Made by a program: the position numbers and the translations under genes. The notes beneath the pieces were generated by a model. It was not told where the DNA came from. It searched no databases and saw only the letters and a list, made by a program, of their open reading frames with translations. Shown here in pieces: positions 38,927 to 47,316 of a DNA stretch of 64,000 nucleotides. Source of the DNA: Candidatus Rubrivivax defluviihabitans (lineage in GTDB: Bacteria > Pseudomonadota > Gammaproteobacteria > Burkholderiales > Burkholderiaceae_C); contig JADJMW010000025.1 in assembly GCA_016709385.1 (NCBI GenBank), forward strand, positions 62,001 to 126,000, in the 5' to 3' direction. How positions within the stretch are numbered: position 1 is the stretch's first letter; each line of letters begins with the position of its first letter.

Positions 38927-40002
38927 TGCATGAACCTCCGCATGGCCAGGCCACAGGCGGTGAGGTAGGAGGCGGCTTCGCGGCGCACGCGGCTCTCGCG
39001 TACGGCCGAGCCGAGCTGCATGTCGTCGAACGGGTTGACGATGCTCGAGGCGAAGCCGGTCAGCTCGGTCACGCGGTCCTTCAGCCCAGGCAGCGTGGCG
39101 GTGCCGCCGGCCATCATCACGTAATGCACCTTGTGGTGCGGCGTGCTGGTGAAGAAATACTGCAGCGCGCGGCCGATCTCCTGTGACAGGCTGTCGACGA
39201 AGGGCGCCAGGATGGCCGCTTCATAGTCTTCGGGCAGGTCGCCGCTGAGCTTCTTGGCTTCGGCTTCCTCGAACGAGAAACCGTACTGGCGGCTGATGAG
39301 CTGGGTGAGCTGCGAGCCGCCGAAGGCCTGGTCGCGGTCGTACAGCATCTCGTCGTCGCGCAGCACCTTCAGGCTGGTGGTGTCGGCGCCGATCTCGAAC
39401 AGCGCCACCAGTGCGTCGCGGCCCTCGTTGGGCAGCGCCGCGACGACGCGGCTCATGGCCAGACGCGAGGCGTGTGATTCGATGTCCAGCACCGTGGGTG
39501 TCAGGCCGGCGGCCTCGGCCAGGCCCTGGCGGTCCTGCACGCGGTCCTTGCGGCTGGCGGCGATGAGCACTTCCACGTCGCCGGCCGAGGTGGGGCTGGG
39601 GCCGATGACGCAGAAGTCCAGGCTCACCTCGTCCAGCGAGAACGGGATGTACTGGTTGGCCTCGCTCTCGACCTGCAGTTCCATCTCCTCTTCGCGCAGG
39701 CCGGCCGGCAGCATGATCTTCTTGGTGATCACGGCCGACTGCGGCATGGCCATCACGACCTGCTTGCACTTGGTGCCGCTCTTTGAAACCACGCGCCGCA
39801 CGGCGGCGGCGACCTCGTCGAACTTCTCGATCTGGCCGTCGGTGATCCAGCCCTTCTCGAAGGGCTCGGAGGCAAAGCGCTCGAGCACGAATTCGCCGTT
39901 GGCGGTCTGGCCGAGTTCCACCAGCTTGGCGCTGGACGAACTGATGTCCAGTCCGATCATCGGCGGGTGCTTGCGACCCAGCAAAACGTCCAGTAATGAC
40001 AA
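38923..40002 (-). CDS. pilM: PilM actin-like pilus assembly protein
   Basis: A cytoplasmic actin/FtsA-like ATPase of about 359 residues that binds the PilN tail. Nucleotide-fold segments are IGLDISSSSAKLVEL, LFEIGADTTSLKVL and YVMMAGGTATLPGL. The start is uncertain: TTG at 40002 has a GGGGAG six bases upstream and gives the usual short N-terminus; GTG at 40020 would add six residues. It is the first gene of pilMNOPQ and diverges from the PBP1A gene. Confidence 0.93.
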   Translation of the reverse strand: MSLLDVLLGRKHPPMIGLDISSSSAKLVELGQTANGEFVLERFASEPFEKGWITDGQIEKFDEVAAAVRRVVSKSGTKCKQVVMAMPQSAVITKKIMLPAGLREEEMELQVESEANQYIPFSLDEVSLDFCVIGPSPTSAGDVEVLIAASRKDRVQDRQGLAEAAGLTPTVLDIESHASRLAMSRVVAALPNEGRDALVALFEIGADTTSLKVLRDDEMLYDRDQAFGGSQLTQLISRQYGFSFEEAEAKKLSGDLPEDYEAAILAPFVDSLSQEIGRALQYFFTSTPHHKVHYVMMAGGTATLPGLKDRVTELTGFASSIVNPFDDMQLGSAVRESRVRREAASYLTACGLAMRRFMQ

Positions 40003-40080
40003 ACCCTGCTCCCCAGCCACTTGACCCCAGCCGCAAGCCCACTGCGGCGAAGGCTTCCTGCTTGTTAAGAAGTTACTTGA

Positions 40081-40109
40081 ATGCTAGCAGTAAAGCCCTT
40101 GTGCACCAA
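40081..40109 (-). promoter_or_regulatory. Candidate pilM promoter
   Basis: On the minus strand, TTGGTG (40109-40104) and TAGCAT (40086-40081) are separated by 17 bases, 79 bases upstream of the pilM TTG. The match to the sigma-70 consensus is moderate. It lies in a 309-base divergent region between pilM and the PBP1A gene that holds no open gene. Confidence 0.35.
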
Positions 40110-40297
40110 AGAAAAAGCCGGGTTAGACCGGCCATCTTCGTTGCTCGGGTCGCACGCCTCTTGGGGCATATGAAACAAGCCGCAAACCGATCTTGGGGGC
40201 ACAACCCGAAGCGCCGCGCCCACACTGTGGACAATCTCACGAACCGTGCCACCGCCGGCACGACTGGTGCGGTACCGGCCAGCGGTTGCGCGCTTCC

Positions 40298-40303
40298 TAT
40301 AAT
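40298..40303 (+). promoter_or_regulatory. Consensus -10 box before the PBP1A gene
   Basis: TATAAT lies 26 bases before the PBP1A ATG at 40330. No good -35 sits 16-18 bases upstream, so a supporting activator or different promoter type would be needed. It is the only consensus -10 noticed in this divergent gap. Confidence 0.4.
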
Positions 40304-40329
40304 TCTTCGGCCCGGATGCCGGGATCTTT

Positions 40330-42699
40330 ATGACCCAAGCCGAGCCTGCCAACGATTCTCCTGCCCGCCCGGGTCGGCGCCAGCGTGGCGAGCCCTGGGC
40401 CGGGGGCTTGCTGAAGGGGGCCACGTGGCTGTTCGGTCTGCTGCTGGCGGGTCTGGCGGGATTGCTGTTCCTGGTGGGGCTCGCGCTGGCCGTGGCCTAC
40501 CCGAACCTGCCCGCCATCGACAGCTTCACCGACTACAGGCCCAAGCTGCCGTTGCGTGTGTTCTCGGCCGACGGCGTGCAGATCGGCGAATTCGGCGAGG
40601 AGCGGCGCAACTTCGTGCCCATCGCGTTGATGCCGCAGGTGATGAAGGATGCGGTGCTGGCGGCCGAGGACGCTCGCTTCTACGAGCACGGTGGCGTCGA
40701 CTACAAGGGCGTGGCGCGCGCCGCGCTGGCCAACCTGCGCGACGCGCGCAGCGAGGGCGCCAGCACCATCACCATGCAGGTGGCGCGCAATTTCTATCTC
40801 TCCACCGAGAAGACCTTCACGCGCAAGATCTACGAAGTGCTGCTGGCGCTGAAGGTCGAGCGCCTGCTGTCCAAGGACCAGATTCTGGAGCTGTACATGA
40901 ACCAGATCTTCCTCGGCCAGCGTGCGCACGGCTTTGCCGCTGCCGCCGAGATCTACTTCGGCAAGAAGCTGCAGGACGTGACGGTGGCCGAGGCCGCCAT
41001 GCTGGCCGGCCTGCCCAAGGCGCCTTCGGCCTACAACCCGATCTCCAACCCCAGGCGCGCCACGCAGCGCCAGCGCTACATCGTCGACCGCATGTTCGAG
41101 ACCGGCTTCATCACCGAGGCCCAGCATGAAGAGGCGCTGGCGCAGGAGCTGAGTTACCGCAAGCAGCCCGAAGACGCCGTCCACGCCGAATACGCTGCCG
41201 AAACGGCGCGCCAGCTCGTCTACACGCAGTACGGCGAAGAGGCCTACACGCGCGGCCTCAATGTCCACCTCACCCTGAATGCCGCCGATCAGGTGGTGGC
41301 CTACCGCGCCCTGCGCAAGGGACTGCTCGACTACGAGTTGCGCCAGTTCTACCGCGGACCCGAGGCCTTTATCGACCTGCCGGCCGACGCTGCGCTCGTC
41401 GATGCACGCGTGGCCGAGGCCTTGAACGACCACCCCGACAACGGCGACCTGCGGGCGGCCGTCGTGCTGCAGGCTTCGCCAGGAAAGGTGGTGGCCATGC
41501 TGCAGTCGGGCGAGACCGTCACCGTCACCGGCGACGGCCTGCGGCCCGTGGCCTCGGGCCTGTCGGCCCAGGCCGTGCCCAAGGTGCAGATCCGCCGCGG
41601 CGCCGTCGTGCGCGCAGCGAAGAACGCCAAGGGCGCCTGGCTGCTGACCCAGTTGCCCGAGGTGGAAGGTGCGCTGGTCGCGATGGACCCGCGCACCGGT
41701 GCCATCCGCGCGCTGGTGGGCGGCTTCGACTTCGGCAAGAGCAAGTTCAACCACGTCACGCAGGCCTGGCGCCAGCCGGGCTCGGCCTTCAAGCCCTTCA
41801 TCTATTCGGCGGCGCTGGAGAAGGGCTTCACGCCGGGCACCGTGGTCAATGACGCGCCGCTGTTCTTCGATGCCGCCGAGACCGGCAGCCAACCGTGGGA
41901 ACCGAAGAACTACGACGGCACCTTCGAAGGCCCGATGCCCTTGCGCACGGCGCTGGCGAAGTCGAAGAACATGGTCTCGATCCGCGTGCTGCAGGGCACG
42001 GGCGTCGATTTCGCGCAGAACTGGCTGCAGAACTTCGGTTTCGAGACCGCTCGTCACCCGGCCTACCTGCCGATGGCGCTGGGCGCCGGCTCGGTGACGC
42101 CGCTGCAGATGGTCACCGCCTACAGCGTGTTCGCGAATGGCGGCTACCGTGTGGCGCCGCTGCTCATTCAGCGCGTCACCGACAGCAAGGGACAGGTCCT
42201 GCTGGAGAGCCCGCCGCCGGTGCTGGACGAGAGTCTGCGCACGCTGCCGGCGCGCAACGCCTTCGTGATGAACACCATGCTGCTGGAGGTCACGCGCAGC
42301 GGCACCGGCGCGCGGGCGCAGGCCACGCTCAAGCGCCCCGACCTGTACGGCAAGACCGGCACCACCAACGATTCGATGGACGCCTGGTTCGCCGGCTTCC
42401 AGCCCACGCTGGCGGCAGTGGTCTGGATCGGCTACGACAACCCACGCAAGCTGGGCAGCCGCGAAACCGGTGGCGGCCTGGCGCTGCCGGTGTGGATCGA
42501 GCTCATGCAGCACGCGCTGAAGGGGGTGCCGGTGCAGGAACTGCCCCCCCCCGAAGGCGTGGTCTGGGCCGACGGCTACTGGGCCTTCGACGAATTTGCC
42601 CAGGGCCGCGGCATCGGCAGCGTGGGCCTGGAAGACAAGATTCCCGAGGCACCGTCCACCGAGGAGCGGCGCAGCATCCTGGACCTCTTCCGTCGCTGA
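40330..42699 (+). CDS. mrcA: Penicillin-binding protein 1A
   Basis: The 789-residue class A PBP polymerises and cross-links peptidoglycan. One membrane helix lies at about 35-57. The glycosyltransferase (GT51) domain carries catalytic Glu113 in AAEDARFYEHGG and further motifs GASTITMQ and RKIYEVLLALKVE. The transpeptidase has SAFK (Ser485), SKN (545-547) and KTG (675-677). Length fits the proteobacterial type. It is divergent from pilM, a common neighbourhood. The symbol ponA is also used. Confidence 0.96.
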   Translation: MTQAEPANDSPARPGRRQRGEPWAGGLLKGATWLFGLLLAGLAGLLFLVGLALAVAYPNLPAIDSFTDYRPKLPLRVFSADGVQIGEFGEERRNFVPIALMPQVMKDAVLAAEDARFYEHGGVDYKGVARAALANLRDARSEGASTITMQVARNFYLSTEKTFTRKIYEVLLALKVERLLSKDQILELYMNQIFLGQRAHGFAAAAEIYFGKKLQDVTVAEAAMLAGLPKAPSAYNPISNPRRATQRQRYIVDRMFETGFITEAQHEEALAQELSYRKQPEDAVHAEYAAETARQLVYTQYGEEAYTRGLNVHLTLNAADQVVAYRALRKGLLDYELRQFYRGPEAFIDLPADAALVDARVAEALNDHPDNGDLRAAVVLQASPGKVVAMLQSGETVTVTGDGLRPVASGLSAQAVPKVQIRRGAVVRAAKNAKGAWLLTQLPEVEGALVAMDPRTGAIRALVGGFDFGKSKFNHVTQAWRQPGSAFKPFIYSAALEKGFTPGTVVNDAPLFFDAAETGSQPWEPKNYDGTFEGPMPLRTALAKSKNMVSIRVLQGTGVDFAQNWLQNFGFETARHPAYLPMALGAGSVTPLQMVTAYSVFANGGYRVAPLLIQRVTDSKGQVLLESPPPVLDESLRTLPARNAFVMNTMLLEVTRSGTGARAQATLKRPDLYGKTGTTNDSMDAWFAGFQPTLAAVVWIGYDNPRKLGSRETGGGLALPVWIELMQHALKGVPVQELPPPEGVVWADGYWAFDEFAQGRGIGSVGLEDKIPEAPSTEERRSILDLFRR

Positions 42700-42742
42700 A
42701 CGGTGCTTCGCGGCCGTGGCGTGCCGTGATCGAGTGGCCGCC

Positions 42743-43111
42743 TCAACCGGCGTCGAACTGCAGCGCCTTGCCGGCCTGCGCGCTGGCATGCCGCGACAGC
42801 GCGGCGAGGAATTCGCTGCCGTCACGCGTGTCGAGCCAGCGGCCTTGCACCCACTTGTAGTGGTAGCCGCCGGCGCGCGCCGCCAGCCACACCTCGTGCA
42901 GCGGCGGCTGCGTATTGACGACGATCTTGCTGCCGTCGGCAAAGCTCAGTTCGAGCAGGCCGCCGGTGCGCTGGGTGTCGATGTCGACCACGTCCTCGTC
43001 CAGCCAGCGGTCGGTGGTGGCTTCGATGCGGGCCAGCAGCGTGTCGGTCTCGCGGCGGTAATCGGCGTCGCTCAGCGTGGATGGGGCAGGGGGGGCAGGG
43101 ACCGTGCTCAT
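42743..43111 (-). CDS. cyaY: Frataxin-like iron donor CyaY
   Basis: A 122-residue frataxin homologue for iron-sulfur cluster assembly. Acidic first helix residues (DADYRRETDTLL, DEDVVDIDTQ) and the sheet segment GGLLELSFADGSKIVVN, then PLHEVWLAARAGGYHY, match the family. It is convergent with the PBP1A gene and divergent from lptM, with only 12 bases between the two start codons. Confidence 0.94.
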   Translation of the reverse strand: MSTVPAPPAPSTLSDADYRRETDTLLARIEATTDRWLDEDVVDIDTQRTGGLLELSFADGSKIVVNTQPPLHEVWLAARAGGYHYKWVQGRWLDTRDGSEFLAALSRHASAQAGKALQFDAG

Positions 43112-43123
43112 TAGAATCCTCGC

Positions 43124-43294
43124 ATGCGGAAGGTGTTGAAAACGAGTGTAGCGGCCGGCTGGGTGACCACCCTGGTGGCAGGGGCCTGCACGGCACTGCT
43201 CGCCGGCTGTGGCCAGAAGGGGCCACTCACGCTGCCGGCTGCTGCGGCTGCACCCGTGGCGGCGGCCGCATCGGCACCGGCGCCGGTCCGATGA
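43124..43294 (+). CDS. lptM: LptM-like small lipoprotein
   Basis: This 56-residue protein is easily missed. It has a signal with lipobox LLAGC (Cys29), directly followed by GQKGPLTLP, the hallmark of the LptM/YifL family, then an Ala/Pro tail. In E. coli LptM assists maturation of the LptD-LptE LPS translocon, and yifL also neighbours cyaY. The stop overlaps the lysA start (ATGA). A TAGAAT at 43112-43117 lies so close to the ATG that the mRNA may have almost no leader. Confidence 0.88.
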   Translation: MRKVLKTSVAAGWVTTLVAGACTALLAGCGQKGPLTLPAAAAAPVAAAASAPAPVR

Positions 43295-44580
43295 CGCTGC
43301 CCGGCGCCCCGTTCCTGGCGCGCGACGGGGCCGACCTGCGGCTGGAAGGCCACGCCCTGGCCGACCTGGCCCGGCGCTTCGGCACCCCCTTGTACGTCTA
43401 TGCGCGGCGCGCCATGCTCGCGGCGCTGCAGGCCTACCAGCACGCCTTGCGCGGCCGCCCGCACCTGGTGTGCTACGCGATGAAGGCCAATTCCAGCCTG
43501 GCCGTGCTGCAGACCTTCGCGCAGGCCGGCTGCGGCTTCGACATCGTTTCCGGCGGCGAACTCGCGCGCGTGCTGGCCGCCGGCGGCGACCCCGCTCGCG
43601 TGGTCTTTTCCGGCGTGGGCAAGACGCGCGCCGAGATGCGGCAGGCCCTGCTGGCCGGGGTGAGGGGCTTCAACGTCGAGAGCCTGGGCGAACTCGACCG
43701 CCTGGACGAAGAAGCGCGCGCGCTGGGCCGGCGCGCGCCCGTGAGCCTGCGCGTGAACCCCGACGTCGACGCCGGCACGCACCCCTACATCTCCACCGGG
43801 CTGAAGGACAACAAGTTCGGCATCGCCCACGGCCAGGCGCTGGCGGCCTACTGCCATGCGGCTTCCTTGCCCGGGCTGCAGGTGGTGGGCATCGACTGTC
43901 ACATCGGCAGCCAGATCACGCAGCTGGAACCCTACCTCGACGCGCTGGACCGCGTGCTCGACCTCGTCGAGGCGGTGGAAGCCGCGGGCATCCCGATCCA
44001 CCATGTCGATGTCGGCGGCGGCCTGGGCATCACCTACACCGACGAGCAGCCGCCCGCGGCTGGTGAACTGGTGGCGCGGTTGCTGCAGCGGCTGGACGCG
44101 CGCGGCCACGGCCGCCGCGAACTGCTGCTCGAGCCCGGCCGTTCGCTGGTGGGCAATGCCGGCGTGCTGCTGACCGAGGTGCTGTATCTCAAGCCCGACC
44201 CCGAAGAATACGTGGGCGAAGGGGGCCGCAACTTCTGCATCGTCGACGCGGCCATGAACGACCTGCTGCGGCCAGCCATGTACGAAGCCTGGATGGCGAT
44301 CGAACCCTGCGTGCAGCGCGCCACGCCGCCGCGGCGCTGGGACGTGGTCGGCCCGGTCTGCGAGTCGGGCGACTGGCTGGGCCGCAACCGCCTGCTGGCC
44401 GTGGCCTCAGGCGACATCCTGGCCGTGCTCTCGGCCGGAGCCTACGGCATGGCCATGGCCAGCAACTACAACACGCGGCCGCGCGCAGCCGAGGTCATGC
44501 TCGACGGCGAGCAGGTGCACCTCATCCGCGAACGCGAAACGGTGCAAGCGCTGTTCGCGCAGGAACGACTGATTCCCTGA
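43291..44580 (+). CDS. lysA: Diaminopimelate decarboxylase
   Basis: A 429-residue PLP enzyme that makes L-lysine from meso-diaminopimelate. The PLP lysine is Lys65 in YAMKANSS. Other conserved blocks are HIGSQI, VDVGGGLGI, LEPGRSLVGNAG and the dimer-interface CESGDWLG; GAYGMAMASNYN is near the C-terminus. The ATG at 43291 overlaps the lptM stop, so the longer upstream frame is not used. Confidence 0.96.
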   Translation: MTLPGAPFLARDGADLRLEGHALADLARRFGTPLYVYARRAMLAALQAYQHALRGRPHLVCYAMKANSSLAVLQTFAQAGCGFDIVSGGELARVLAAGGDPARVVFSGVGKTRAEMRQALLAGVRGFNVESLGELDRLDEEARALGRRAPVSLRVNPDVDAGTHPYISTGLKDNKFGIAHGQALAAYCHAASLPGLQVVGIDCHIGSQITQLEPYLDALDRVLDLVEAVEAAGIPIHHVDVGGGLGITYTDEQPPAAGELVARLLQRLDARGHGRRELLLEPGRSLVGNAGVLLTEVLYLKPDPEEYVGEGGRNFCIVDAAMNDLLRPAMYEAWMAIEPCVQRATPPRRWDVVGPVCESGDWLGRNRLLAVASGDILAVLSAGAYGMAMASNYNTRPRAAEVMLDGEQVHLIRERETVQALFAQERLIP

Positions 44581-44609
44581 GCTGCCCGAGATGGCGGCGC
44601 TGCAGCACG

Positions 44610-45602
44610 CTACAGGCGCCCTTCCTGCACCGCGTGGCAGGCCACCTGCACGCCCTGGAAGACCGTCAATGCCGGCCGCTCGGCGGCGCAGCGCGCATTC
44701 GCGTGCGGGCAGCGCGGGTGGAAGGCGCAACCCGACGGCGGCTGCAGCGGGTTCGGTACCTCGCCCTGCACCGGCGTGCGCGAGCGGCCGCTCATGTGGA
44801 TGTCGGGAATGGCGTCCAGCAGCATGCGCGTATACGGGTGGCGCGGGCGGGCGAAGAGCTCGGCCTTGTCGGCCAGCTCGACCAGCCGCCCGAGATACAT
44901 CACGCCCACCTGGTCGGCCACGTGGCGCACCACGGCCAGGTTGTGCGAGATGAAGAGATAGGTCAGCCCGCGCTCGCGCTGCAGGTCCTTCATGATGTTG
45001 AGCACCTGCGCCTGCACCGACACGTCCAGCGCCGAAGTGGGTTCGTCGCAGACCAGGAATTCGGGCTGCGTGGCCAGCGCCCGGGCGATGCTGATGCGCT
45101 GGCGCTGCCCGCCCGAGAACTGGTGCGGGAATTTCTCGCCGTCGGCCGCCGCCAGGCCCACCGAGTGCAGCAGTTCGCCCACGCGCGCGCGCAGCGCCGC
45201 CGGGGTGGGCGCCAGTCCATGCTCGCGCAGCGGCTCGCCCACGATGTCCAGCACCTTCCAGCGCGGGTTGAGACTGGCGTAGGGATCCTGGAAGATCATC
45301 TGCATGCGCCGCCGCAGCGTGCGCAAGCCGGCGGCGTTCTGCTGGCTGTCGGTGGGCTGGCCGTCGAAGCGCACGTCGCCTCGCGTGGGCTGGTACAGGC
45401 CCACCAGCAGCCGCGCCACGGTGCTCTTGCCGCAGCCCGATTCGCCCACCAGCGCCAGCGTGCGGCCGCGCTCGATGCTGAACGAGACGCCGTCCACGGC
45501 GTGCACGAACAGGCGCGGCCGGCGCTCGATGACGCGGTTGAGCCAGGGCGCCGAGACCTCGAAGGTCTTGGCCAGGTCGCGCACTTCCAGCAACGCCGTC
45601 AT
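44610..45602 (-). CDS. dppF: Peptide ABC transporter ATPase, DppF type
   Basis: A 330-residue ATPase of the oligopeptide/dipeptide class. Walker A GESGCGKST, signature FSGGQRQR, Walker B FLVCDEPTSALD, and the C-terminal Oligo_HPY region with cysteines in CAFHPRCPHANARC. It is the last gene of dppBCDF and overlaps dppD by ATGA. Substrate could be di/oligopeptides, nickel or glutathione-like compounds; sequence alone does not decide. Confidence 0.9.
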   Translation of the reverse strand: MTALLEVRDLAKTFEVSAPWLNRVIERRPRLFVHAVDGVSFSIERGRTLALVGESGCGKSTVARLLVGLYQPTRGDVRFDGQPTDSQQNAAGLRTLRRRMQMIFQDPYASLNPRWKVLDIVGEPLREHGLAPTPAALRARVGELLHSVGLAAADGEKFPHQFSGGQRQRISIARALATQPEFLVCDEPTSALDVSVQAQVLNIMKDLQRERGLTYLFISHNLAVVRHVADQVGVMYLGRLVELADKAELFARPRHPYTRMLLDAIPDIHMSGRSRTPVQGEVPNPLQPPSGCAFHPRCPHANARCAAERPALTVFQGVQVACHAVQEGRL

Positions 45603-46579
45603 GTCCGCACCTCGTGCTCGGCCACCCGCCAGCAGGCCGCGCGCGTGGCGCCGGCGTCGAACAGCTCCGGCCGGTCGCGCCGGCAGCGGTCCATCACCTG
45701 CGGGCAGCGCGGGTTGAAGGCGCAGCCGCTGGGAATGGCATTCAGACGCGGCATGGCGCCGTCGATCTGCAGCAAGCGCTCGCGGTCCTCGTCCATGGCC
45801 GGGATCGATCCCATCAGCCCGGTGGTGTAGGGGTGGCTCGGGCGGTGGATGACGTCGCCCACGGGCCCGATCTCGGCCACGCGGCCGGCATACAGCACGG
45901 CGACGCGGTCGCAGGTTTCGGCGATCACGCCCATGTCGTGCGTGACCAGCATCACCGCGGCGCCATGGTCCTTGCACAGGCGCTTGAGCAGCGAAATGAT
46001 CTGCGCCTGGATCGACACGTCCAGCGCCGTGGTCGGCTCGTCGGCGACGATGAGCTTCGGTTCGGCAGCCAGCGCCAGCGCGATGACCACGCGCTGGCGC
46101 ATGCCGCCGCTGAACTGGTGCGGATACTGGTCGATGCGCTGCTCGGCCGCCGGGATGCCGGTTTCCTGCAGCAGCCGGATGGCGCGCTGGCGTGCTTCCT
46201 CGGCACTCACCGGCAGGTGCGTGAGAATCGTCTCGGTGAGCTGGCGGCCGATCGTGTACAGCGGATTCAGCGAGGTCAGCGGGTCCTGGAAGATGGCGCC
46301 GATCTGGCGCCCACGGATGGCACGCATCTGCTCGTAGGGCAGGTTGTCGATGCGACGGCCGGCCAGGCGAATCTCCCCGGCGGCAATGCGCCCGGGCGGC
46401 TCCAGCAGGCCGATGATGGCCGCGCCGGTGAGCGATTTGCCGGCACCCGATTCGCCCACCACGCCGAGGATCTCGCCCGGAGCGATATCGAAGGAGATGT
46501 CGTCCAGCGCCAGCAGCGTGCCGCGGCGCGTGGGGAATTCGACGCGCAGGTTTCGCACTTCGAGCAGCGGCGAGGTCAT
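45599..46579 (-). CDS. dppD: Peptide ABC transporter ATPase, DppD type
   Basis: The 326-residue partner ATPase: Walker A GESGAGKS, signature FSGGMRQR, Walker B LIVADEPTTALD, H-loop VTHDMG, and the Oligo_HPY cysteines in CAFNPRCPQVMDRC. ATG 46579 begins the usual MTSPLLEVRNLRVEF; ATG 46588 is an alternative. Unlike the other dpp genes it is separated from its upstream neighbour dppC by 737 bases that hold a large inverted repeat. Confidence 0.9.
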   Translation of the reverse strand: MTSPLLEVRNLRVEFPTRRGTLLALDDISFDIAPGEILGVVGESGAGKSLTGAAIIGLLEPPGRIAAGEIRLAGRRIDNLPYEQMRAIRGRQIGAIFQDPLTSLNPLYTIGRQLTETILTHLPVSAEEARQRAIRLLQETGIPAAEQRIDQYPHQFSGGMRQRVVIALALAAEPKLIVADEPTTALDVSIQAQIISLLKRLCKDHGAAVMLVTHDMGVIAETCDRVAVLYAGRVAEIGPVGDVIHRPSHPYTTGLMGSIPAMDEDRERLLQIDGAMPRLNAIPSGCAFNPRCPQVMDRCRRDRPELFDAGATRAACWRVAEHEVRT

Positions 46580-46709
46580 GTGAGCCATTCCACTCTGCTG
46601 CACGTGATCCGGGAGACGATCGACGCCGGCACTCGCAAGGAGGGTTCTCGCGGCCCGTTGCGGACGTTGGTGGGTGTCTGCTTCGTGCGCTCGTCGTTTC
46701 GCGCGGGTC

Positions 46710-46939
46710 GCGGCAGGCGGTGCCCGGCGGGGGCGCTGACTGTGGCGGTCTTCGCTGCGCTCAGACTGCCCTGCGCTGCTCGCCTCGAGGGGGTGCCGCA
46801 TAACTCGCTGCGCTCACTTCGTTCGCTGCGCTCAGACAGGATGCGGCAAGTCAGTTGACGAAGCTCGCTGCGCTCGCCCCCCTCGAGGCTGCGCTGCTCG
46901 GCGCCACACACAGCGCCCCCGCCGGGCACCGCCTGCCGC
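46710..46939 (-). repeat. Structured repeat unit, copy 1
   Basis: The 29-base terminal arms 46710-46738 and 46911-46939 are perfect inverted repeats. An inner perfect 12-bp stem pairs 46782-46793 (GCCTCGAGGGGG) with 46878-46889. The 68-base core lies inside the inner stem. GAGCAGCGCAG words flank the inner stem on the minus strand. It is the inverted homologue of copy 2. Confidence 0.75.
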
Positions 46940-46984
46940 TCAGCCAACAGAGGTGGCGGTCGCCGAGAGCAACCACTGCCTGCC

Positions 46985-47223
46985 GCAAAGGGGCGTCCGG
47001 GCGGGGCGCGGCGTGCGTGTGAGGCGCCGAGCAGCGCAGGGTTCATGGCCCGCGCGCGCAGCGCGCTTCGTAGACTGACTTGGCGCATCCTGTTTGAGCG
47101 CAGCGAACGAAGTGAGCGCAGCGAGTTATGCGCCGGGCCATGGACCCGAGCAGCGCAGGGTAGTCGGAGCGCAGCGACGACCGCCTCAGTCGCACGCCGC
47201 GCCCCGCCCGGACGCCCCTTTGC
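46985..47223 (+). repeat. Structured repeat unit, copy 2
   Basis: Terminal arms 46985-47025 and 47183-47223 are inverted repeats with 39 of 41 matches. The inner stem pairs 47039-47052 (GGGTTCATGGCCCG) with 47134-47147, with one G-T wobble. The core 47065-47132 is the reverse complement of the copy 1 core with few changes, but the terminal and inner stem sequences differ from copy 1. Confidence 0.75.
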
Positions 47224-47316
47224 CGCCACCACAGCCCACACGAAGGGGCCGACGTTCAAGGTCCGCAACGGGCCGAGAGAAGTCATCGCACGCAGCGATT
47301 GTCGAAGGGCCATGTT

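Larger units (their letters stand above)
46645..47281. repeat. Large nested inverted-repeat element inside the dpp operon
   Basis: The gap between dppC and dppD carries an imperfect palindrome centred near 46963. Outer arms 46645-46669 and 47257-47281 match at 23 of 25 bases. Inside lie two copies of a 230-240 base unit in opposite orientation, 46710-46939 and 46985-47223. Each has its own terminal arms, an inner stem, and a shared 68-base core (46797-46864 versus the reverse of 47065-47132, about 64 matches). GAGCAGCGCAG and GAGCGCAGCGA words recur. No credible gene is present. A MITE-like or REP/BIME-like element is likely. Confidence 0.8.

Noticed and set aside
46576..47313. Open frames of 245 codons on the minus strand and others across the dppC-dppD gap
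   Set aside because: They run through the inverted repeats, are low-complexity and Arg/Ser/Leu-rich, and show no family motif; they are by-products of the repeat sequence.
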